DNA from: Phallusia mammillata
Taxonomy: Eukaryota > Chordata > Ascidiacea > Phlebobranchia > Ascidiidae
Length of the DNA: 64,000 nucleotides
Assembly: GCA_003260075.1 (NCBI GenBank)
Contig: QLIY01000022.1
Location: forward strand, 327,977 to 391,976
Direction: 5' to 3'
Shown: one piece after another, positions 1 through 11,356 of the stretch
Position numbering within the stretch: position 1 is the first letter of the stretch
How the letters are laid out: each line of letters opens with the position of its first letter
Position numbers and translations under genes: made by a program
Notes under the pieces: generated by a model
What the model saw: only the letters and a program-made list of their open reading frames with translations
What the model was told of the DNA's origin: nothing
The model's database searches: none

Positions 1-178
1 GCTATAAATCGCTGATTTTAATTATCGTGTTTCTTTTTTCACAACACAACTACGTATGAGCTTGCCACAAACATTTTTAATGAGGGCTTTAAGAAGAAGA
101 AAAAACTGACTTCGAAGAACCATTATATTGATTGCTATTGCATGATGTAAAACACTGTTTTTCAGAAGTAGGCTAAAC

Positions 179-405
179 CAGGGGTCGGCAACCTTTTTTC
201 TCCTGCGGACCGTTTTTGAAACTGAAAATTCATCGCGGACCGGCCTTCGTGAAATTACAAATATTTAGAAATGAAAACGCCTAAATCAGTTATTCATTCC
301 CGGGATAAATGAGCAAAATGTTTTGAAGCATTTATTTGAAAAAGTAGGCTATACGGCCCGGTGACGAACTCGTCCGAAAACATGTAAACACCATGTAAAA
401 ACTTC
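179..405. mobile_element. truncated hAT-like miniature element (family A)
   Basis: The left end CAGGGGTCGGCAACC matches the reverse complement of the right ends of the elements at 1067-1311 and 8013-8246, and the internal GCGGACCG repeats match as well. Similarity fades near 400 and no right terminal repeat is found, so this is an old or truncated copy. The end point is approximate. Confidence 0.7.
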
Positions 406-1066
406 GGAATAAATATTTCTCCTTAAAATGCCATTGTCAATTCTTGATTTAAATTGCTGTTTTAATTCAGGTAAACATAATGTGTAACTAACTCCAAAAT
501 CAGATTACGTTGTGTTTGGTTTGCAATTTGCCCCCGTGCTGCGGTATTCTCTGTTTATCATCAAGGTGCTGTGTGGGTTAATCGCTGCAAACGTACTTTA
601 TGTTAAGCTTACAGGATTGGTCCAGAGCACAATGTTTGACTAAGCACTAGCAGGGATAAATTAGATAAACTACAAAATGAAAGACGTTAAAGAAAGTATA
701 CATAGAGTTTATAGCTGGTGTTTGTGATTTCGTAAAAAGTTTAGCATTAAAGAGAAAGGTGGCTGTATCGGCCAAAGGCAAATTCGTCAATCATAGGTTC
801 GTACAGAATACTCTACCTTCCTTATCCCATTACTAAGCGTGAACTTTTTGAACTGTGTCTGCGATACAAGATAAAACGGTCGATACTAACCCTATCGAAA
901 AATCTTATTCGTGGCATTTAGTACAATGCTTCATTGATAACAAACGTGAGTAATTGTCGTGTCATGTGATTTTTCGAAATACGTAAAAGAACTACACTTA
1001 ATATGCAAAAAACATCACCAGAGACTCAGTACTAGAGATGGAGACAACATGTCGCATATCATAACA

Positions 1067-1311
1067 CAGTGGTCGGCAACCGCCGGTCCGCGAGGAGTTT
1101 GTTACGTTTATGGNACCGCGAGGAGTTCGTTACCGGGCCGTAGAATTTTTTAGGTTAAATGCTATAAAACATTTTGCCCATGTATCCCGGGGATGATAAA
1201 CTAATTTAAGCGTTTTTATTGCTAAATATTTGTAGTCTTTTGAAGACCGGTCCGCGATAAAATTTTAGTTTCAAAAACGGTCCGCAGTGCAAAAAAGGTT
1301 GCCGACCCCTG
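1067..1311. mobile_element. hAT-like miniature element (family A), perfect 8-bp TSD
   Basis: Starts CAGTGGTCGGCAACC and ends GGTTGCCGACCCCTG, forming short terminal inverted repeats. It is flanked by a perfect 8-bp direct duplication, TCATAACA, at 1059-1066 and 1312-1319, the hallmark of hAT transposition. It has no coding capacity. A single undetermined base at 1114 sits next to a local repeat of the 'accgcgaggagtt' unit, which looks like an unmerged assembly join inside the element. Confidence 0.88.
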
Positions 1312-2769
1312 TCATAACAGACTGAAAACTTTAACGAGTCTGAAGTCAACCACCGTTTTTTTTTATGTTTAAATGTATATATACATTTCACCTGAGTAAT
1401 AGGCATCACCAGTATATAAAAACAAACAGCGCTAAAGAATTGTACGCAAGTTAAACCGTAAAGCAATAACACGAGTAGTAAAAACCTGTTGACGGTCAGT
1501 TTGAGTTGCACGTGCTGTTAACACAGTCAAAACACACAGCAAAAGCAATCTGTGGCGGGGACAAAAACGCAGATAAGGACGTGCGGAGTCTAACAAAGCC
1601 CTGGACTGACTATTGGTTTGGAAATGTTCTCCTGCGTCAGCCGAGCTTTCTGGGCTATATTATTCTTTATTCGGAAGCGTATTGTTTCTTCTGCTTTTCC
1701 TGGTTCATATCGGTCGTCTGCAGTAGCGAGTAAGTTCATTATTGCGATTCTTAACGCTTTCTGCATAGAGCCGACATGATCCACAAAAGATCAATTTAGT
1801 TCTTGTCTTTTATTCTGGTTACGCAACACACATCAAGTCTCGTTTATCTCAAGGAAAGTAAACGGTGGAAAAGAGAAAGATCAACAATAAAACATTGGCT
1901 TTTAAACTGATGCTCCTTTTTCGTGCGATTATTCCAGAACAGTACCTTCCTTTACTCACATCAGTTATTAGTTTGTTTTAAGTTAAGCTCTTGCAAAGAT
2001 ATGCAGCATGCCTGCAATGGATTGCACAACTATTTCGAAACACTATTTCGAAACACCCGGTTTGAGAACAACGATACTGTACTTCAACATTTACAGAATT
2101 ATGAGAACACATGAAACAGTAAAGTTACACCTTACACCGCTCAATACCATATGTCGCAAAAGCAGCATATAATTTCCATTGAACGAAAAGTCATGCTTGC
2201 AAAGTTAAAATTTTCGATTACTTAATGCTTAGCCAAACTAAAGTGTCATAACGGTAGTTTTGAAAGCACGTGACCTCTACAGACGTAAGACGAAAACGTT
2301 GTAAAACAATGGCGAAACACTGGTAAAAATGACAGCGCAATTTGCATACATGAATGAAAAGAATCATTTGTTATTTAATGTACGGTAAAGTCATGTTTTA
2401 AATATTGAGTTTAGCCCCTATCTTGCTTGCCCACTTTCATACATGTCCAGTAGATGGGTTGGTGGCTGTTCCAAAAACTGCACCCTAAAACATTTACTGA
2501 TCAGGTCACGGGAATTGACGCTCTGCTCTATGGCATGTGGCTGATAAAGTGCTGCTTTTTCGTTCAAAGTTGACTGTAATACTTTGTGGTCTGTTTGCAC
2601 AGAAACGACATTCTTTAAATGTAAACTTGGTAACAAACCCAAATAAGGTCTCACATATGTTTTATTGTTTTTACCTTAAATTTTTAGCTGCATAAAACTA
2701 CTTTTTTCTAGTATAGGTTGGCAAGCTATTGCCTTGCCTATATAGCTTGGAATAAGCTAAACTAAAAAA

Positions 2770-4742
2770 ATGGAATTTCATACAAATGGATCAACGCCAC
2801 AATGTGCGCAATTTGCATTCTGCAAATGCAATTATCCTATTTGGCCAGTGTGGCAGCACAGCGGACTTTCGAATTGCTTTTATGATTCTTTTGCATCTTT
2901 CATGATGATTGTATTGGGTATTGCAACGTTCTACAAAATACTTAAACGCACAAGGTTTGCTTGCTATTAAATTATTATTATTTTTTAAAAAACATACAAG
3001 ATAAGTATGACATGGGATAAAAAAATTAAAAAATGAAGTATCTTTTTGACATGAAGTGATTTCTATGCTTAGTTTGCAAAATTTCCCGCCGAAACAAACA
3101 GATTTTTTTTCTGTAGGCACTTAAACTTCTTGCACCATCAACAATCCACATCAAAGTTGTTTAAATTTCAGATTGGTTTGCTTGTTATGTTAGTTTGTGA
3201 AACAGTCGCGAGAAGTGCAATTGTTTTTGCGTTGGAAAAGTATGTTTCTGGAGTAGAAATTCTGTCTGTGTGCTCACGGTAAAAATCCAACCAAGCTTTT
3301 TCTGTATATTTTATGCACTGACCAAAGTTGATAGTTCTTACGTTTCAGGATACTTGCAACTTTGGGTTGTATGTGGCTCTTGTTTATGGAAGCAAAGACC
3401 TGCCCACTAAAGTTGCAGAACAAAAATGCAATCATGATTTGGTCTGTTTTTTCTGCTTTTGGAAGTTTTGTGCATTATTTCATGGAATAGTAGAACGTGG
3501 TGGTGTATTGATACAACATTGGTATCTCGGGTAAACAAAATAACTTTTCTTTTTTAAAGTTGAAGGTATGTAACTCATATACTTGCAGGTAAATTTGGGA
3601 TTCTGGTGCTGTAGACTCAGCATAACATTGTGTTATTTCTTTACCATTTTTTTCCATCCAAAGTCTATTTACTTGAAGTATAAAAGACTTGTTCAAACTT
3701 ACCAAGACAGGTAAAATCATTTTACCTATTTTAATTCAAAATATAATGTGAAGGAAATTGTAGTAAACCATGACAACACTTTTTAAATTTATGCTGTTAC
3801 TACGTAATCTAATTATTTTATGGACACACTTCAGTGATAATGTTTCAAAAAAGTATGGTTATGGAACATCATCAACTTGGGAGGATTTTTGCAGAAAGGT
3901 GTGTATAAAGCAATTTTATGAGGTGTTGTATAAATGACTTTCATTTTTTTCAGATTTATATGTTATTTCCCTTTATGTGGCCAACAAAAAACATAATTTT
4001 GCAACTTCAATTGTTAGCATGTGTCGGTTTACTGGTTTCTGGAAGGATAGTTAACTTATATGTCCCAATATATTACAAAAACTTAGGTGGGTCACAAAAT
4101 ACATGTTTCTATTTAAAGGTATGTAACCATTAGTGACACAGTAAACTGTACAAACAAAAACTTGCAATGATGAAAAGTTGCACGGTATAAACATGGCCAT
4201 TAATGGTACAAACTTAGTATATGCTTCATTAAATATATAACAAATGAATGATTTTATGCTTAGGTATAACATGAAGTTTCAATGTGATTTTTTAGTGAAT
4301 GCATTGTCAAATCAAACATCTTGGGAGAACTTTTGGAAGGAAACAGCTGTGTATGTGTGCATTAAATGTTTACAGGAAACTTCTGTTCCTTTTGGACTTT
4401 TATTTGTCCTTCGAGAATTTCTTACAATCAAAGTATCACTGTATAGCAAAAGGACCATTCAGGTAGAGTTTGGAGTGTATTTGAACAGCAAATATATATA
4501 TATATATATACTCATGTTAGTATTTATTAACTTGTTTCAAATCAGGTAACACTTTTCCGACATTTACATTTGCTGTCTACAAAATGGCATCTAAACTGCA
4601 AGATCGGTGAAGTAATGGAATCAATGCAGCGTGGAGTAACCAGTATTGACAAACTGCTTCAAGACATATTATTTAAATTAATACCTGCATTTTGTGATTG
4701 TGTGATTGCAATAGTATATTTTACAAGGAGTTTTAGTGGTTG

Positions 4743-4841
<99 letters not shown>

Positions 4842-7800
4842 ACACCTTTAATCTTTTTAGGTATTTACCAAAGTATTTATTTTTCTTTGTTTTGATAGTT
4901 GCAACTGTGTGGATGATAGAGTGGAAAACTAAATTTCAACGAGTCATGAATCTTAAAGATAACAAAGCAAAACATATTGCTTATGATTCTCTACTTAACT
5001 TTAAAACAGTAAGTTTTTTTTAATAACTAACTTTGTACTATCATTTTTAAAGTGGAATTTTCACATTAGGTTAAATGTTTTTCCTCAGAAGAATTTGAAG
5101 CACTAAAATTTCAGTCAGCTGTACTGGATTTTCAGGTAAGAACAAAAAATTATAATATACTTCATTTTTGATACTATTCTGGCAATTTAAACGACATTTA
5201 GGCTACCCTAAAGCATTGACATTATTTGTAACTTACAGGTGTCAGAATTTTTCAAGCTATGGTCATTGTCACTATTGCATGTTGTGCAAACTTTAGTTAA
5301 ATATGCTGGTTTGATTGGCGGTACACTGTTGTGTGGAAAATATGTTTTGGATGGAAAATTGCAGGTACACAATTTAAACAGATGCATGTCAAAATTTTGC
5401 AGTTACTCTGGTTCAGTACCCCATTATGTTTACACACTTACTTGGATTGTGTACTAAAAATAGTTTTGCTCTGTTATGCAACAAAACATTTGCCATTGAG
5501 TCCAGAACTATATAAGAGCTGAACATGTGTTGTGCATCTGTAGTAAATTGCATTACAAGTACTGTTTTCTAAGTAATATTTTATACACCCGAGTACATAC
5601 AAATTTTTACAAAAGAGCTATTTAACCATGTAAAAATGTTATCAGCCAAGTACATAAAAAGATTTACAAAGGGTCATTTAACCATGGAAAAATCTTATCA
5701 TTTTGTGTGAAAACACACTGATAGATTGGTGATTTTATATTGTGTGAAACATACATTGCCCAGTTGTATAAGCCACTTACCTCTCTTGGAAATGATTACA
5801 TGGAAATTCAAATGAAATTTATTGACTTGGAAAACATTCTGGATTTGTTCAATGAGGTTTGTAAATAGATATGAAATGTTTGAAAAGTAACTTTCAGATT
5901 GAAACTTTACTAGCTAAATAATGATTATGTTGCAGAAAATTGATTTGAGAGACAAGAAAGATGCTGTGAAACTTAACTCTGGCACAACGTCTATTCACTT
6001 TAATGATGTTTGTTTTAGTTATTTACATCTAAAACCTATTCTGAATCATGTTAATTTTACAATCAATGCGGGACAACGAGTTGCGTTGGTAGGTATATGA
6101 CTTGTTTTAGTTGTGTCGTATATTAACATTTGCTTTAGTATGTAAGTGTCTCTTACGGATCATATCCTCTGTCAACTGTTAAACTTTTAAAATCAGGGGT
6201 GTCCGAAGCTCGGCCTGCGTTGGCGTTTCACGTAGCCCGCGGTTGTTTATTTCCAACCAGTGCTGATTACTCTGCTGCGTTTGTTAGCAGCTTTGGAAAG
6301 AAAAATACATTTTTGTAGTCGTATATTTTTGTTTTAACTCTACGGTTAAAAACTTCGCAAAAAAACGTTGGCCCGTGGCCGTCTTCACCTGATAAAAACT
6401 GGCCCCCATTAAAAAAAATTGGACACCGCTGCCTTGAAGCCCTTTTCCTACAATGAGGGGAATCGCAATTGACCAAGTGATGATTAGAACACATAACCTT
6501 GTGGGCGGTTGCGTTGTTTCGCCATTGATACTGTTTTCGGCTGCTTTTAGGTTGGAGCTCCTGGATCAGGTAAAACCACAATCATTCGACTTCTACTTAG
6601 ATTTTTCGATCCAAACTCTGGAACCATTGAACTAAATGGGTCTAACATCAAAGATGTGCAGCAAAATTCACTGCGTGACATCATTGGTCTGGTGCCACAA
6701 GATTGTGACCTTTTCAGTGGTGATGTTATGTAGGAAACATTACATAACCTGCTGTTTTTGTATAATTAGCTTTATTGGACATATATATTTGTACAAGGAC
6801 CAACATTACATATGGAATGAGTACAACTGATGACAAAGTTACTGATGCTGCCAAATTGGTTGACATTCACGATCGTATTTTGGACATGTCCGACCAATAT
6901 TCGACATGTGTTGGTGAGAGGGGACAAATGTTAACTAGGGAAGAAAGGCAGCGACTTGTCATCGCGCGCACTATCACAAAAGATGCAAACATTCTTATAT
7001 TTGATGAGGTAGGACGCGATTTCGAGTAGATACAGTCTGCGGGGTGCAGCAGTTACTTCCTAGTTAAAAAAACTTTCCACTGCGTTAGTCCTTTACTTTC
7101 ACCTTATTGAAATCTACTACGTCCATATCTTTATGAAACTTTTTTGTTCAAAAAAGTTGTGACGAAAATAATTACGAATATATTGTTAGAAGAAGTACGT
7201 GTAAATGACGAAATTTGCCAGGTATCGACAAAGTAAAAGATGATTTTTACCTGGACTTAAAAACTTTTGCTTATCTAATGTAAGCAGGTTCCGGTCAATC
7301 TGTAATGTTTGCAATGAAAAAATGCGATGTTTATTTGACATTCCTTAAGGCCCGTCCGTGGTAGTTGGTTTGGCTAAGTGTTGCAAGATTTCTTTTTGGT
7401 TCTTGTTTCAGTATGCATAAAAAATGAACAATTTCAATTGCCATGTTTTTGCAGCCTACCTCCAATCTTGACAATATTGCCGCAGCAAAGATACTCCGTT
7501 CAATTAAAGAAACATACAGTGACAAGAAACATACTGTAAAGAAACATACTGTACTGATAGCAACTCACAACTTATCTATGGCTGTTGATTGTGACCGCAT
7601 ACTAGTACTTCATCAAGGAGAAATTGTCGAAAGCGGCAAGTACGTATTTTTCAGATTCCTGGTTGTAGTTGTGACTGACGTTGTGTTAGGAATTCTAGCC
7701 TTCAATGTTTTAGTCGGGGTGGAATCATGGCTCCCGCTTTAACTTACCATGTCAAAATTAGCATTTTGCGACAACACTAAACGACAATAAATACCCGGAA

Positions 7801-8738
7801 CATGTGAAATAGCTATGAACTGATGTGTTGGTTAGCTGACATTATGGCCTGATGAAGACGCCCCGAATGAGACGTCGAAACGTAGGGTGATTTGTTTACG
7901 TTGTTAAGCAAGAAGGAAATTTTACGAAACATGCCTGGCAACACAATATTTGATGCGTAGTACTGAATTCTAAACTGTTTTATCAAGGATATAAATAACC
8001 TGTACTGTAGGTCAGTGGTCGGCAACCGCCGGTCCACGGCCCGGTACCGGTCCGCGAGGAGTTCGTTACCGGTCCGTATAATTTTTCAAGTTAAATGCTA
8101 TAAAACATTTTGCCCATGTATCCCGGGGATGATAAACTAATTTAAGCGTTTTTATTGCTAATATTTGTAGTTTTTTGAAGACCGGTCCGCGATAAAATTT
8201 CACTTCCAAAACCGGTCCGCAGTGCAAAAAAGGTTGCCGACCCCTGCTGTAGGTCATAGATTAAAAAGATTACCGAGCGGCTAGCGCAACCGCTTTGCGT
8301 TCGCGGGTTTTAATCTTGTCTCGGCCACTTGTGTTTTCCTGAGAATGAAATTTAAGCGGCGTTGCTCCAACCCAGTGAAATCTGATGGGATGGTGTGAAA
8401 TTAGTCACCATCTCCCTAGTTTAAAAAAAGTGTTCTAATATATTTAAAAAAACAGAAGGTCGACGGCGAACCGATTGTGAGTATAACGCAACGCATTCAG
8501 GCCCTGTGTGCCCACCGAGGATAAAAATTAAACAAACTAACTTGAGGTCGACGTTAGCCCTTCAATACAAAATGATTTGTTGTTTTTGTAAATAACTTAA
8601 ATGTACTTGTTTGTATGTAGACACATCGATTTGATTCGGCTGAATGGAGTTTATGCTCGAATGTGGCAACAGCAACCAGATCATGATGAGGAGAATATTT
8701 GCATGCCTGGCCTCTCTGGCCACTCAATTAACAGTTAA
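2770..8738 (+). CDS. ABCB6: ABCB6-like half ABC transporter (17 exons)
   Basis: Exons: 2770-2954, 3117-3278, 3349-3530, 3589-3710, 3835-3898, 3954-4086, 4296-4462, 4546-4742, 4861-5008, 5070-5135, 5239-5364, 5725-5856, 5936-6088, 6551-6729, 6798-7008, 7455-7639, 8621-8738. The exons sum to about 842 codons plus one extra base. The N-terminal membrane domain and the ABC membrane core (motifs WHL..IGEV, EWKTKF, DSLLNF) follow vertebrate ABCB6, a half transporter of mitochondrial and endolysosomal membranes linked to porphyrin handling. The nucleotide-binding domain has Walker A GAPGSGKTT, Q-loop VPQD, Walker B ILIFDE, D-loop SNLD and a switch His in THN. The signature is LTREE instead of LSGGE. 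Exon 3 needs a 1-nt frame correction near 3480. A 95-nt C-run begins two bases into the intron after 4742. Family assignment is firm; transport activity is not. Confidence 0.88.
4745..4839. other. 95-nt C homopolymer (probable gap placeholder)
   Basis: Pure C run just downstream of a splice donor GT in the ABCB6-like gene. Without the run the donor would read GTAAAC, and the next exon starts at 4861 after TTTTTAG. The remaining intron is only 23 nt, so real sequence is probably missing here. Confidence 0.7.
6194..6431. mobile_element. hAT-like miniature element in ABCB6-like intron
   Basis: Left end CAGGGGTGTCC is mirrored by the right end GGACACCGCTG. It lies inside the intron between exons 5936-6088 and 6551-6729. 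No target duplication can be recognised, so this is an older copy with slightly uncertain ends. Confidence 0.6.
7849..7902 (+). other. hammerhead-ribozyme-like core
   Basis: CTGATGA (7849-7855) is followed by a GACG...CGTC stem (7857-7860 with 7873-7876), then GAAA (7877-7880), then a CGTA...TACG stem (7881-7884 with 7897-7900) ending in GTT. This is the order of a hammerhead core with stems II and III and a permitted NUH site. I cannot pair a convincing stem I, so it may be a relic. It lies in the last intron of the ABCB6-like gene. Confidence 0.4.
8013..8246. mobile_element. hAT-like miniature element (family A), perfect 8-bp TSD
   Basis: Same family as 1067-1311: begins CAGTGGTCGGCAACC, ends GGTTGCCGACCCCTG. 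The perfect 8-bp duplication CTGTAGGT lies at 8005-8012 and 8247-8254. It sits in the last intron of the ABCB6-like gene. It has no open reading frame of transposase type, so mobilisation must have been in trans. Confidence 0.92.
8265..8545 (+). mobile_element. tRNA-derived SINE, copy 1
   Basis: The head contains an A-box-like segment (GGCTAGCGCAACCGC) and a B-box-like segment (GTTCGCGGGTTTTAATC) spaced as in a tRNA, then a tRNA-unrelated body ending GAGGATAAAAATTAAA. The same head, body and tail recur at 16036-16235. It is inserted in the last intron of the ABCB6-like gene. The ends are approximate because no clear target duplication was found. Confidence 0.65.
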
Positions 8739-8767
8739 TGTGTGCAGATGATTGCTTATAGTGTTGT

Positions 8768-8773
8768 AATAAA
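8768..8773 (+). terminator. polyadenylation signal AATAAA
   Basis: Canonical AATAAA 30 bases after the stop codon of the ABCB6-like gene, at a normal position for its 3' end. Confidence 0.6.
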
Positions 8774-9188
8774 ATTGAAATTTGGTTTAAACGATTCAAT
8801 ACATCGCTGTGACCACGACAAGAGAAGCGTTTGTAGTATCTTGACTGTGATTTTAGGCATGGTTTTAAATATTGCTTTCGATTTTTTACCCTTTTTCTGT
8901 TGAGTTAGACAGGACAATTAAAAATGAGTTTAAACACATATATACTTTATCTTCTGCGATTATCTGTTGAAGTACTTGTGCGAAATACGCTGAGTGCAAC
9001 GTTCACTACAGGGAAAAAAGTTTGCGTAACAGCCCCTTCTCTGAAGTCTGAACGCATTCGGATTGGTTGCGGATAAGAAAGATCAAAACAGAATCAGTCA
9101 TGCATGATAAAGTCACTGGGTTACTCTGGGTCACGCCACGAGTGGAGACAGTTGACTTATTTCATTGTAGTGGGAGTGAATAACGGGG

Positions 9189-9469
9189 TTGACTAAAAGC
9201 CTGACTGCCTGACTGGGCTGACTGGCCTGACTTTGGCGGCAGTGTTTCACAAAATATTTTTCCGATTTTATGCAGTTAGGAAAGGCATGACTGCAACACA
9301 GAAAGCCTGACTTGGGTAATTGAGAATTGGTTTACGGTTAGGTTCGGGGTTAAGGTTAGGTTAGGGTCTGGCTAGGGTCAGGGTTAGAGTCAGTCCGAAA
9401 ATGTATCGTGAAACACTGCCGCCTAAGTCAGGCCAGTCAGCCCAGTCAGGCAGTCAGGTTTTTAGTCAA
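9189..9469. mobile_element. long-terminal-inverted-repeat miniature element
   Basis: The first ~62 bases (GACTAAAAGCCTGACTGCC..., through GGCGGCAGTGTTTCAC) are repeated in inverted orientation at 9409-9469 with few mismatches. The inner part (about 9335-9390) is a run of degenerate GGTTAGG-like units. There is no coding capacity. It lies between the ABCB6-like and phospholipase genes. The outer ends may extend a few bases further on both sides, since ATAACGGG and its inverted partner are partly conserved. Confidence 0.75.
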
Positions 9470-9638
9470 ACCCGTAAATAACACAGACAGACAGACTATA
9501 TTATGTTGTTGAGCCAGTCGTGTCGTGAATGTAAACATAAACGTTAGTTCTGTGTTTGATTTAAAGTGTGTTTATGTTGCAACAAATGCTTATGTTTCAG
9601 TTTTCAATAGGTTTTGGCATATTTGTTTAGTTTACCAT

Positions 9639-11282
9639 ATGTTGATGGGCAGCAAAGCAACAGCCCTTTTCTGTGTTATTTTGTGTTGTTTAGTTGAAAT
9701 TTCACAACAGATTCAACAATTTGAAAAGCCTTTTAGCTGGAAACATGCGAATGGTTGTGTTGGCAGCGATTGCTTCAAGCGAAAGCCTGTGGTTATGGGT
9801 AAGATAATGTGTTTTATTTTGAGGTTTATTAGAAAAACAAGCATGGCAAGGTAAATGTGTTATATTTGTAAAAAATAACTGGGTAGATCACAAGAGTTTT
9901 TGCTGTCACATTACTGTATTTTTTTTAAAAAATATGTTTTTTATAGTTCCAGGAGTTCTAGGAACTCAACTGAAAGCCAAGCTTGACAAAACCAGTGTTC
10001 CTCACATTTTATGTGCAAAACATACAGACTGGTATAGTTTATGGCTGAATCTTGAGCAATTTCTTCCAGAGATTGTGGATTGTTGGGTGGACAACATTCG
10101 GTATGTGAAGTTCAATCGTTCCTAATAGTGGTTTGGCAAATTTTATGTTGTTGCGTATAATGTATATGTTTCAAATAGGGTAAAGCCCTTGTTTAAGATG
10201 GCAGTCAAAAAGTTTTATGAAATTTTAGTTTTAATGAAATTAAATTTGTTAAAATATATATCATTTCAATCAGAAACTGAAGATGCCAGTTAAGCTAAAT
10301 ATATGTACGNGCACCCCTTGGGGGTGCGTGCACCCCAGGTTAAGAACCCCTGATGTATATGTTTCAAATAGGGTAAAGCCCTTGTTTAAGATGGCAGTCA
10401 AAAAGTTTTATGAAATTTTAGTTTTAATGAAATTAAATTTGTTAAAATATATATCATTTCAATCAGAAACTGAAGATGCCAGTTAAGCTAAATATATGTA
10501 CGCCATGTAAATTCATTGACTGATTCTGTTACTTGGAAAATGTTTTCCATTGTTGATTATTCTTAGTTGTTAACAGTGATTACCAATGACCATGCTGTCT
10601 GTTAAAGAGTCTGATACCGTTCGGTATCATCACTCTTAGTTCAAGTAAAACATGTTTGTGCCACATTGATACTGTTAGACATGCAATTTTGTTCTTAAAT
10701 GGTGGGATTATAGTAATAGAAATTATGTAAACACTGTATAAGTTTACAGATACCAAATGGTGAATGTGGTTAATCACCAAATGAGAGTGATAAAAACATA
10801 TGTATAAGGTTTATTTAGGGAAATCCGTTTTTCAGAATATGTTGTGCTTTCAGAATGATCTATGACAACAAAACAAGGCAAGTTCAAAACAATGAAGGTG
10901 TACAAACTCGAGTACCAAAGTTTGGATCCACAGAAGGCTTTGAATATTTGGACACAGATAAATATGCAGTAGGTTGGTACTGCTTGATATACACTCTTTT
11001 TATGGAATTTGCTAAGCTTACTAAACCCATACATTTTGTTTTTTACAGGAAGTGTGTACTTCGAACCATTGGTTTCACATTTGGTAAACACATGGGGATA
11101 CACCAGAGGTAAAGACATTTATGGGGCTCCATTCGATTGGAGATTAGCTCCAGGTTTGTAAACGTTTGTGCATTTTAACCTGAATAGTACTGCCCCCAGT
11201 GGGTGTTTTGTAAAATTTAGTGTCTAGTGCACATTTTAGTCATACAATTATGTTGTTTGATGAAACAGCAACCAACATGTTG

Positions 11283-11356
<74 letters not shown>

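Larger units (their letters stand above)
1..2769. other. intergenic region, no gene seen
   Basis: Apart from two related miniature transposons at 179-405 and 1067-1311, I see no coding exon here. The open frames are short, lack splice context and resemble no family I know. The region ends at the start codon of the ABCB6-like gene at 2770, so the last few hundred bases probably hold its promoter and 5' untranslated region. No core promoter motif stands out. Confidence 0.6.

Noticed and set aside
4570..4851. Open frames encoding poly-proline or poly-glycine tracts at the long C-runs (also at 18264, 29390, 48041, 58749)
   Set aside because: They exist only because C-runs read as Pro or Gly in any frame. 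The runs look like gap fillers and the frames ignore clear splice sites.
9335..9390. True interstitial telomere array
   Set aside because: The GGTTAGG-like units are too irregular and lie symmetrically inside a foldback element, so they are described as its loop.
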